Of a DNA stretch of 64,000 nt, positions 19,637-29,541 are shown in pieces. This DNA is from Eupeodes corollae (Eukaryota > Arthropoda > Insecta > Diptera > Syrphidae): positions 19,193,118 through 19,257,117 of the forward strand of contig NC_079149.1 of NCBI RefSeq assembly GCF_945859685.1, read 5' to 3'. The notes under the pieces were generated by a model. The model was not told the DNA's origin and did no database searches. It worked only from the letters and a program-made list of their open reading frames with translations. The position numbers and the translations under genes were made by a program. Every line of letters begins with the position of its first letter. Position 1 is the first letter of the stretch.

Positions 19637-20299
19637 TTACTTACTTACTTTAGGTGGCGCTACAGTCCGGGGCGGACCTGGGCCTCAACCAACATGCGTC
19701 TCCAGCCAGCTCGGTCCCTAGCTAGGTGTCTTCAGTTTCGCACGCCAAGTTGGTTGAGGTCCTCTCCCACCTGCGTGCGCCACCTGAGTCGCGGTCTTCC
19801 TCTACTGCGCCGTCCCTCGGGATTGGATTCGAAGACCTTCCGGGCTGGAGCGTTGATGTCCATCCGCTCTACATGACCTAGCCATCTAAGCCGTTGGACT
19901 TTAATTCTGCTAACTAGGTCAGTGTCGCTGTACAGCCCGTACAGTTCGTCGTTATGTCTTCTCCTCCATTCTCCATCTATGCGTACGGGACCAAAAATCA
20001 CCCGAAGAATTTTTCTCTCCAAGCATCCTAAGACGCTCTCATCCTTCTTTGACAGGGTCGAGGCCTCAGCGCCATAGATGAGAACCGGGATGATGAGTGT
20101 CTTATAGATGGTGATTTTACATGCTCGAGAGAGGACTTTACTTCTCAATTGCCTTCTAAGTCCAAAGAAGCAGCGATTTGCAAGAGTTATTCTTCGTTTG
20201 ATTTCAGCGCTGGTGTCGTTGTCTGCATTAATAGCGGTGCCTAGGTAGACAAAGTCCTTAACTACCTCAAAGTTATAGCTGTCCATAGTGACGTTTTGT
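19637..20299 (-). mobile_element. RTE-like LINE 3' fragment with 11-bp target duplication
   Basis: The insertion is bounded by CAGCACAAAAC on both sides (19626-19636 and 20300-20310). The sense strand is minus. A mostly open frame 20286-19732 reads NFEVVKDFVYLGTAINADND, KTLIIPVLIYGAEASTL, VQRLRWLGHVERMD and RSRGRPRLRWRTQVGEDL, the conserved C-terminal region of RTE-type LINEs. The 3' end carries repeated TTAC (AAGT in sense), the short-repeat tail usual for RTE. The 5' truncation falls just upstream of MDSYNF. The good frame indicates a fairly recent insertion. Confidence 0.88.
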
Positions 20300-20871
20300 C
20301 AGCACAAAACGGTTTCTTAAAAAATAGACCTCCCACCATAAACCTTATAGTGTTCGTTTTATTCACTAATAATAAGAGGCTTAAAAAACGGGAATGAAGT
20401 TGATATGGTCTTATAGTCTTCAAACTCTTCTCATTAGGTTTTGAACCTCTTTTTCTGAAATGGATTACTTCTTAGCTTGAAAATCGTGAATATTATTTCC
20501 GATTTAGATCCGATGTTCCCCAAGATAGTCTAACCGACCTCTTCTCTTTATCCTTACAATTAATAAATTAATGACACGAAATTTTTCAAAATCATTGCAA
20601 CTCATGAAGACATATCTCTCCTCCAAAACGGATCTTGATAATTTTTCAACCTAGTGTACCTAAAATTGCTTAGAGCTCAACATCCAGCCAGACAATGACC
20701 TTTTCACTTAAACGCATTAAAACAGCTCCCCGTAATTACTATCTTCATAATCATCCCATAAATTTAGTAGAAAGCATAAGAGATCTCGGACTTTTACTCG
20801 TATGTTATAAACATTTCAAGCATATAAGGCATCCAATGAAGATTTCCTCATTTTGCACTTCAATACCTTTC

Positions 20872-21065
20872 TAGTACCCGTGCGTTATGGTTAGTGCGTT
20901 GGACTATCATGCGAGAGGTCTTGGGTTGGATCCCTGCCTCTGCCACTTAGGTAAAGTTTTTTCATGAAAACATTACCGACAACATTACAGGAATGGTTGA
21001 GAGTTGTAAGTCACTAGGCCCTAGTTCTCAAAGCACTGTTGCGCCACCTAGTTTATTTTATTTTT
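20872..21065 (+). repeat. tRNA-derived SINE with LINE-like tail
   Basis: The 5' half looks tRNA-like: GGTTAGTGCGTTGGA resembles an A box and GGGTTGGATCCC a B box, 34 nt further on. An unrelated body follows (GTAAAGTTTTTTCATGAAAA, GAGAGTTGTAAGTCACTA). The tail 21017-21050 matches the 3' end of the RTE-like LINE, ending TGTTGCGCCACCTAG and T-rich sequence. A likely target duplication is TACCTTTC / TACCTTCC (20864-20871 and 21066-21073). It sits inside the old jockey copy. RNA polymerase III transcription is expected for such elements but not shown. Confidence 0.75.
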
Positions 21066-21177
21066 TACCTTCCTTGGGAAAATTCTTGATTCTTGATCTT
21101 AACCCCTTATCGTGATCGCCGTCGTCTTTTAAAACTCATTCCAGAAACGTAGATAAATTGCTGACATACTGTTCATA

Positions 21178-22707
21178 CACTGTCAGACAAAATAAAGTGC
21201 AAAAGCGGTTCATTTTATTTCACAGTGCTGCAATTTAAGAGCAAAGAGAATTTCTTGTTTTCTTGCTTCTGATGACGTCAAAAACTTCTAGTTTCTTACT
21301 TTCTGATCAAAAAACCCGTTAAAGGTTTATTCTTTTGTTCACCAACATCGGTAATATTGCTGCATATCAAGTTGACACGCTACAAAATAAAGTGCAATTT
21401 TTATTACTCTTTCAATTTCTTTCTAAATATTTAAAAATAAAAAATAGCAACATTTATATTAAAAGGTTTATAGATTAACTTTAAAGCCATTTTATTCGGT
21501 TAAGGATATTATGAAACCGCTTTCAACCGAAGTAAAGGAGATACTTGTCTTAAACCGTCAACATGGGTTGACCTTCCTAAAACTAGCAGAAAAATATGGA
21601 TTGTCTGTTTCTGTTGTGAGAAAAATGTATTTCAATTTTGTACAACGAGGAACTGTCGTCAGCTTCAAAAAATTGTGGAAGTAAAAGGAAGACTACAGCT
21701 AGTGAAGACAGCAGAATAAACATTGAGGCTCGAAAAAAACCATTATCTTCGGAGAGAAGCATCAAAGAAGACCTGGAGTTATCCATCACACCAAAGACTG
21801 TTCAAAGGCGACTGAACGAAAGTGGTTTAAGAAACGTTTTTTCGAAGAAAAATCCTTTACTTGGGCCAATTAATATAAAAAAACGGCTAACTTTTGCAAA
21901 GAAAGTAACACGCAATTTGGTAAGATTAGTCCAAATTTGAATTAAAAAATGTAAAAGCCAGAAAACGAGTGTGGTGCAAACCATCGGAAAAACTGAGCCA
22001 AAGGTGCATTTAAAAGACCGTCAAACATGTAGGAGGGTCACTTATGATCAGGGGATGTTTTTGCTTTAGTGGGGTTGGAAATATTATTAAAACTGACACT
22101 AAAAATGACGCGTTCTAGTTACGTCAATATTGTCAGAAAAGATCTAGCTTCTTCTGCTTCAAAAAGATAATGACCCAAAGCATACAAGCAGAATTACAAA
22201 ACATTTTTTTGCTCAACTCAATATTAACCTTCTAGAATGGCCACCTCAATTCCCAGACCTTAACCCTATTGAGCACCTTTGGTTCATTTTGGATGACAGG
22301 ATACCTTTGGATGAGCGTCGCAATTTAACGTCTTTTTGGGAAAGCATCCAAAATAAATTGGAGAGAATTTCACCTGAATTTTTAAAAAATCTTGTCTGCC
22401 GTTTGCCCAAACGTCTTGCTGAAGTTATTCAAAATAAAGGCGGAGCCACTCGTTATTATTTTGTATTTACTTTACTTATATATTTTGAATTTGAACTTTA
22501 TTTTGTCTTTTTTTTATATTTCAATATCTTTTCTTTCTTAACTACAATTTTGTAAATAACCCATCATTTATTTGTAAAATAGCATTAAGATCAGGGTGTA
22601 GACAAATTTCGGAAGTAAAATTTAATATAATATTTGTATTTAAATGAAAATACATATTTTACTCCGACTTAAGATTTCGGATTTGCACTTTATTTTGTCC
22701 GACAGTT
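21178..22707 (+). mobile_element. Tc1-like transposon, complete ends, decayed transposase (1.53 kb)
   Basis: Terminal inverted repeats CACTGTCAGACAAAATAAAG and its partner at 22683-22707 share about 25 bp. The element is flanked by TA (21176-21177, 22708-22709). An inner copy of ACAAAATAAAGTGCAA at about 21381 suggests an IR/DR arrangement. The transposase lies in pieces: VKEILVLNRQHGLTFLKLAE near 21525; RKTTASEDSRIN, SITPKTVQRRLNESGL at 21640-21940; FLLNSILTF and a catalytic-region remnant near 22130-22290; WESIQNKLERISPEFLKNLV and VIQNKGGATRYYF at 22330-22470. Frameshifts inactivate it. Confidence 0.85.
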
Positions 22708-22990
22708 TACATCGGCATCTCTCTGGCTCAGTTGACTGATCCTCTTTCTATCATTCGAGATCTTTTAACACTAACTCCCGCAACCTGAGCAACCCGAGCA
22801 AGCCTCGCCTCATCTATTGACCAACTCACCACACCTCCTATGAAATTAACGAACCCCTGACCCGTATGCTTCGGTTGGTCAATACAAATTCATTTTTAAA
22901 CTCGTCTTGATCCTTCCCCACTCATAGTCATAATTTTAGATTTGAGTTAGTTTTGTAGTTATACTTATAGCTTGAATTAAACAAAATAAA

Positions 22991-23965
22991 TAGTGTTAAA
23001 GTCCCCACTAAAATTAAATTAAAATTCTTCTCGGAAAATATCAAAATGGCCTATAGAATAAAACAAATTATAACACGGATAAGAATTTGACTTTACTTGC
23101 GATTCACGAGTTTTATCTTTTTCACCAATTGGCTTCCAAAATTTCTAATTCGAAATGTCAACCTACAATACGTTAAACCCAACAATTCCAATTATAATAA
23201 GAGTTGGGACAAGAGTCGGCTATTACTTAGACTTACTTGGTATTTAGTTAACAGGTTGACAACACACGATTAATTTACAACTCCCACGTATTCTCAAAAA
23301 TTCGATTCGAAAGTTTAATTATTCAGCTTCACCAATTGAATGCGACAAAAAAAGAAACACAAATTTTATTTATTGTAACTTTTATAATTTTTATATATCT
23401 TGAGTGAAAGTCTTTAACCGACCAATAATAACATTATTATTCTATAATAATTAATATTTGTTTTTCTTGCCTCTGCTTGGAGAAACAACGAAAAACAATA
23501 ATATTTTATTTATAATAACTTTACAGAGTTTTTTTTATTTGTTTTTGTAAAAGAAGAAAACAATAAAAGCATTAGATACTATAAATTGCATTTGTTTTTG
23601 TTTTTTGTTTTTACTTTTGTTTTGTTTAAAGAGATATATGTATATAACAACTTTTGAAATTGCATTCAAAAATAAATAAAATCGTTAATTTATAATATAT
23701 ATTTATATATAAATTATCTAAATCTATATATTTTGTTTATATAATATGTATAATCGTAATGAATACATTATGTACTATTTTTGTTTCTTTTCTTTTATAT
23801 TTTTATAACTTTAATTTGTTTTTAAAAAACCAATAAAATAAAATAAAAATAAAGATTAAAAGAAAAATAAAAATACTTCGAATCGCAAAATCCTATAAAG
23901 CAGAAGAAGTAGTTAAGTAATAAAATAAAAACCCGTCCAACCGTGTGCATCATCACAAATCCATC
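22991..23965 (-). other. AT-rich stretch including the probable usp 3' UTR
   Basis: Very AT-rich DNA left of the usp stop codon. Several TTTATT strings on the plus strand (for example near 23367 and 23505) read AATAAA on the usp strand and are candidate polyadenylation signals. No coding region is seen. Confidence 0.5.
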
Positions 23966-25315
23966 TTAAGGTAATGGAAGTGGAGTGTTGAGAGCGTCAG
24001 CAAGGAAATGCTCTATTGGCTTTTCACCTATGACCCTGAAAAAGAACAAATGATCCAGACACTTGAGACTGATCGAACGCAAAGCCGGCAGCCTCAAGAG
24101 CAGCTGTGCAAAGCGACTGTCGTCGCCTGGGTGTTCAGTGCGACAATGCTCGTCCAGGCAAGCGTAGACCTTCTCGCGACACATCTCGATCTCATTGCGA
24201 CTCTTCAAGCCTCGGATGTCCGGGTTGAACAGGATGATGGCCCTCAGACAGGACAACTCCGATCGATCAATGTTCAAGCGCTTCATCTTCACACTCAGTT
24301 CCGAGAGAATTCTGTCAAAGATGGTGGCCACTCCGGCCTGGATAGCGCTGTTGCGGTGATACGTGAAGTTGGGAGCTAGGCAAAGCTGCTGTGGTGGCCT
24401 GATTGGCGTCCGCCTATCGACCGTTCCATCGGGATTGGCGTGTTCGATGTCCAGGTATTCAATGCTGCGCCAGGCCACGTTTGCAATCAGCAACTCATTC
24501 CAGCTCGACTTCAGCAGCAAGATCTGATCTTCGCGGTGCAACTGTGAGAAGTGGGGCATGCGACGGGAATACTCTACCATCTGGAATAGCTGCTTATTGA
24601 CCATTTGGCATAGATGAGAAACGGCTCCCTTGTACTCGGTCTGAACCATTGAATTGGGAGCCACCCGCAGGTAAGGTACAACATTGTCGCCACATCGCGA
24701 TTCGGCCTTCTGCTCGCATTCGATGATTCGTTCGATAGTCAGGTCCCGTACCGAGCTTGTGGGGTTCAGATCTTCGTTGCGAGCATTGGCCATCTTGGCG
24801 CCACGCTGGCGCTCCTCCTGCACAGCCTCACGTTTCATGCCACATGTCAAGCACTTCTGATATCGACAGTACTGGCATCGATTTCGTTGTCTCTTGTCAA
24901 TGATGCAGTTCTTGTCCTCGCGACACGCGTAAGTCAGGTCTTTGCGAACGGTGCGCTTGAAGAAGCCCTTACAGCCCTCACAGCTGTACACGCCGTAGTG
25001 TTTGCCACTGGCCCGATCGCCACATATCGAGCACAAGTGCTTCGATCCGCTCAGGGGATGGTTTGGGGGATACTGCGGCTGTTGCTGATGCTGGAGTTGC
25101 TGTTGGGAATGGAGGCGATTCTGGTTTGTCGGAGATTCATTCATCGCAGTCACTGCCTGAAGGCTGCTGATGGAAACGAACTGTCCTGGGCTGCCCGGAC
25201 CCGGAGAGAACCCCTCGACACTGTTGCCATTGAGAAGGGAGATATCTGGTTTGATTTCTGGCGGAGAAATTGGGCCCATATGTCCGAATTGCGATTCCCT
25301 ATCGTTTCCGTCCAT
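23966..25315 (-). CDS. usp: Nuclear receptor ultraspiracle (RXR orthologue), single exon, complete
   Basis: 449 residues. Usp is the obligate partner of the ecdysone receptor, binding ecdysone response elements in the nucleus and controlling moulting and metamorphosis. Residues 1-92 form a Pro/Gln-rich A/B domain. The DNA-binding domain follows: CSICGDRASGKHYGVYSCEG with P-box CEGCKGFFKR, then CREDKNCIIDKRQRNRC and CQYCRYQKCLTCGM, all eight zinc cysteines present. A hinge and ligand-binding domain follow with EYKGAVSHLCQMVNKQLFQM, WNELLIANVAWRS, APNFTYHRNSAIQAGVATIF, and LRLPALRSISLKCLDHLFFF in helix 10. The start ATG is preceded by CAAA, a good fly context, and is the first in frame with the conserved MDG...PPEIKPD leader. 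The C-terminus is short (HFLADALNTPLPLP). It is convergent with egg. Confidence 0.97.
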   Translation of the reverse strand: MDGNDRESQFGHMGPISPPEIKPDISLLNGNSVEGFSPGPGSPGQFVSISSLQAVTAMNESPTNQNRLHSQQQLQHQQQPQYPPNHPLSGSKHLCSICGDRASGKHYGVYSCEGCKGFFKRTVRKDLTYACREDKNCIIDKRQRNRCQYCRYQKCLTCGMKREAVQEERQRGAKMANARNEDLNPTSSVRDLTIERIIECEQKAESRCGDNVVPYLRVAPNSMVQTEYKGAVSHLCQMVNKQLFQMVEYSRRMPHFSQLHREDQILLLKSSWNELLIANVAWRSIEYLDIEHANPDGTVDRRTPIRPPQQLCLAPNFTYHRNSAIQAGVATIFDRILSELSVKMKRLNIDRSELSCLRAIILFNPDIRGLKSRNEIEMCREKVYACLDEHCRTEHPGDDSRFAQLLLRLPALRSISLKCLDHLFFFRVIGEKPIEHFLADALNTPLPLP

Positions 25316-25720
25316 TTTTGTTTCTTTTCCTTCGACTTGTTCGAGTGTTTTTCTTTTTTGTTTTAATAGTTTTCGCTACCACTGTGAGGAATGATTTTCA
25401 CACCTGTATCTGGATTGTGGAAGAATTATTCAATTGTTTGAAGCTTTGCTGTGCAAGTGGTCACTTTGGAGTTTCTTTGAAAACGAAATTGAAAAGATTG
25501 TTTTGTTAATTGGAATTTTTATTGCAGTGCGATTTTAGTTTTCGTTTTCATCAGCCATTTTTTATTATATTTTTCCTCACTTCACATTCGCTCGCACAGA
25601 ACAAAAGTATACAACAAAAAAAGAAAAAGAAAATACCCAAAGTGAGACGTATACACCTGTCAGTTCAACGATGAACTGTCAAGTGGCGTTCAGGTGGTCA
25701 GTTTATGAACAAATTTGAAG
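25316..25720 (-). promoter_or_regulatory. Probable usp 5' UTR and promoter region
   Basis: The block immediately upstream of the usp ATG is purine-rich on the usp strand near the start codon, then less AT-rich than the flanking desert. No TATA box or initiator is convincing. The call rests only on position. Confidence 0.35.
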
Positions 25721-28700
25721 GTGGAAACGTATGGAATTTTATTTCTAATAGCAATTAACTGTTATAAATTGGATTTTGTGATTTGACTTTCTTATTCGAT
25801 CTACAATTTTAATTTGATCGCGCTTTTGATCCATTTTGAAATTTACGAGTTTGATAGGAAATAAAATAAAAAAACAAGACAGTGTATTTTTCGTGGGTGA
25901 ACGCTTGGAAAATGATTGGAAAAATAAAATACATATCGGTAATACAGTTCGTCCACACATTTCAATGCGGATGTGGTTTTGAACGTTTTCTTTTAGAGAT
26001 GTCAAAGTACTTGTCAATAAATTAAAACACAAATCTAGTACTTTCATCTTTGCTATTGGATTATATTATTTATATTTTACTAATGGTCAGCAGATAAAAT
26101 TTACATTAGTATTTGAGAATAACCAATTAGGTCTAACTAGAAGTTAATGTGTCAAGTAACTTGTTGGGTGGATGAAGTGCTCAATAGCGCAGACAACTGA
26201 CAGTTAAGAGTCTTAAAAGTGCTATCGTGAAGATGTTTGTAATCTTATATTTTAATCAAAATGGCTGTTTTTTTTATTAACTTTAGGATGAATTTGATAC
26301 GTTTTTTCAGCATTCAAGTAAAATGACGTATTTTGAATGAGGACAAATTAAATGTAATTTATATGGAATATAATATAATATTTTTATTAAAAGAAACTAA
26401 GACAATTTTTAAAAAAATGACAATTTGAGAAAGTATCAATGGCATCAACAACGGTGGACACAATAAATTTGTCCTTTGCCAAAACCCATAAAATACTGGA
26501 AAATTGGAATAACTAACTAACAACTAACTAACTAATGGATGTGAAACGCACGATTGGATAACGGGAGAATTTAACTAGAAAGTAATTTAAGTGGTAGGTA
26601 GCTACTCAAAACATTGCGTTTACATTGTGAAACAGATCCTACGTAAGAGTAAGTTTCTTTGTAGTTACCGACAAATTAAAATACTTTTCGGTTACACCGT
26701 CTCATTAGGATATTGGACATTGCACCTCCGTTATTGTCATTAATTCATATAATTATGTACATTTGCCGCTTATTTAAATTGTCTAATGTTGTAAAGATTG
26801 TGAAAATAAAGAAAATTTAATTATGTGGTATTTACTAATTTAATGGGAAATAAGCATTAAAAAATACTATCTTCTCGATGGAACTTTTAATACTTTAAAC
26901 TTCCAGTTATCTACGTTTTTTTTATTCCTTACCCATCATGACACATTAACTTCTAGTTAGACCGTTCCAGTTATTGCAAAACATTAATTTGAATTTTATT
27001 TGCTGATAAGGAAGTAAGTAGTTGAACCATGACTTTACTATTATCAAGTTTTCCAATAAGAATATGACAACTTGCAAAATCACGGTAGCTTCAAATGGTC
27101 CATCGGATTCAATTCTTGAGTAAGCTTGATCTTTTACGGTGGTAAGCCAAAATCTTTTCACAAAATACGCCATAATGACGTCTTTAGAACGCCCATTTCC
27201 TGAGAACCTGTGGAATTGATTTGGATCATTTGCTACTGACCCCTGAACGGCAGTGATATTTTCGGCACTTCAACAGAACTTTTGCCTCACTGACACGGAA
27301 GCATCACACAACATGTTAGGAGTAATGATTGAAATTTGTATTTACTGTTTTTCAAGTTTCAGTCACCGATTCCGAACTTTGGTAGTATACATATTTTGAA
27401 TAAAATGACAGTGGGATGTTCGATGACTAGTGAAAGGGTGCTTTCACAAATTAAATTCAAAATTGTCAAGTCTCTGCCCAACAACTTTATATACTGATAA
27501 ATAGGCGCTAAAAATAGTAAACTTATATAGAAAAATCCAATAAAATGAGGCCGGTTAAAAAGTTGAAATGGACTTCTATTTACAGAACACTTTATCCTAA
27601 CTTATTTAGTTTTAAAATTTCACAAGAAGTAAAATAAAGATTAAAGAACTTGTTTTTAGTAAATAAAATAGAAACTGCTTAGAAAAATGGATTTTACATA
27701 AAAACAGTCCGAAATAAATACAAGTTTCGTAAAAATATAAGAATAACAAAAGATGTTTAACAATTATTGTTATTTGTAATACGGGCCTAGACTTTTTGAA
27801 GACAATGGTCTCTATTTCTCAAAATTGGTTCTGAGCTCCTGTATCGAAGCCTGAAAGTCTGAATGGAGTGTTTAAGTCAAAATTAGGCTTTATTACTGGA
27901 GGTGATTCAACAAATTATAGTTAACATCGTCCTTTTTAGAGCCAAATTACATAAGAATACCTACTTAAGTTTCTTGCAGACACAAATTATTGGCTCAAAA
28001 TTTTAAGCAACCTATTCTTAACGGTTTAAATATTTACTAGTAAGTAATTTTTAAATCTTTCTTTTCGTTTTGCCAACTGGTAAATTATTAATTGCCTTTC
28101 ATTAAAAAAACTGGCATCCAAACATGTCTAAAATGTGACAGTTCGTGCAAATAAACAAAGCAAATTCACTGAAACGGACCTATTAATTGGAATTCCCAAC
28201 TGTTGACTGAACTATTCCATCCACAGATGTTATAGGGATTTAGCAAATTGTTTGATTTTAACTTAAGTAAATTTTACGAGATACTAAGATGTAAAAATCG
28301 TTTAAACCTTTATAAATCATCTTTTAAGCTCAGTAAATTGCTAAAAGTGGCTCTAATATTTAACTTAATAGTTTAAAATTTTGCACCATTACTTTTAGAA
28401 TTAATCTTCATAAATCAAATTATTCCAATAACGATAGACTTTAGATTTTAAATTTGAAGTGACTCATGTCACTTAATTCCTGAGAAGACCTATATTTCAA
28501 TTATTTATAAATGTTTTTCGTTCGTGAATTTAACCATAGTTCAATCAGTCTGTCAATAGAGTATGACACTGACAGTTCACAGTTATTGTCAAAATTAAAA
28601 GTCCAAATAAGAAAATCCTTATTTTATGCCAAGAGACTTCATGTTATTTTTAACTTACCATTGAAAAATAACCAAGAAAACCAACAAAATGAAAAAAACA

Positions 28701-29541
28701 ACCGTTATTTTGGCGTATAGTATTATATTATTTTATTTTATTAATTAAAATTATTTACAATGTTTAAAATATTATTGAAAACATTCTTATGATATTTTTT
28801 TCTTAAAACTATTGCTATTATAGTTTTATATATTAATTATTACATTTTTATTTAGTTATTCATACAAATTAAACGTCAAACTAATTGAAAATACTAATAA
28901 ATTATTTTCTAAAATTTTTACTATTTACAACATAACTTACATTCATCTATGTTAATAAATATCGTATTAAAATTATAAACGGTTGTTCTAAACTGTATCT
29001 TTTTAATATGTATTGACAAATATGTATTAAATATCAATTGTTATGTCGTTTTCGATTGGTTATCCAAAAGCCTTATTTTTGAAGAGTTTAAAAAAGGCTC
29101 CTGCATGAGCAACCGAAGATGATATTAGAAAAAGATTAATATAAGCCTATGATCAGTATCAACAAAACGTTGACTAGATTTTTCCGACAGCTGATCATTA
29201 CTCATTTAAAAAACAAAATAATATCTGACAGCTCTTACATATTTTGTGTATTGTAGTGTCAATTATTGTGTTAAAAATGTGCGTTCTTGAAAAATTGTTG
29301 AATACCGTATTTTCTATTGTACCATAAAAATAGCCTTTTCATTAAGATTGTTTTTTCTCGAATAGTTATAAATTAATACAAATATTTATCTTATTTTTAG
29401 TCTCTATTTTTATCCTTAAAATAGGCTAAAATTATTATTAACCCTTAAGTCCTTAATGGCATATTACATATACAAAGATCTTCCAAAAAAAGGAAGGATT
29501 CATAAAACAACATTTCGTGGTGTAGTCCAATAAGTTTATCA
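25721..29541. other. AT-rich intergenic DNA between usp and the SEA/EGF gene
   Basis: I see no gene, RNA gene or bounded mobile element. A short AACT repeat lies at about 26511-26534. Small open frames at 25745-26047, 26946-27173 and 28511-28720 show no recognisable similarity and have AT-driven composition. Confidence 0.5.

Larger units (their letters stand above)
19291..22990 (+). mobile_element. Old jockey-clade LINE copy broken by three later insertions
   Basis: RT motifs flank the insertions. YRPIANFSHV at about 19578-19610 is followed, after removing the 663-bp insertion at 19637-20299, by AQNGFLKNRPPTINL at about 20303-20345. A degenerate VPQDSLTDLFSL appears near 20512. LINE-like sequence probably resumes around the SINE and after the Tc1 (22708-22990), where I see only weak similarity and AT-rich 3' sequence. 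Many stops and shifts make it a fossil. It is a second jockey lineage, distinct from the FADD family. Confidence 0.6.

Noticed and set aside
20885..20945. A tRNA gene
   Set aside because: A- and B-box-like words are present, but the sequence does not fold into a full cloverleaf and is joined to a SINE body and LINE-like tail.
24008..25394. Plus-strand open frames opposite usp
   Set aside because: They are shadows of the conserved usp coding sequence in other frames.
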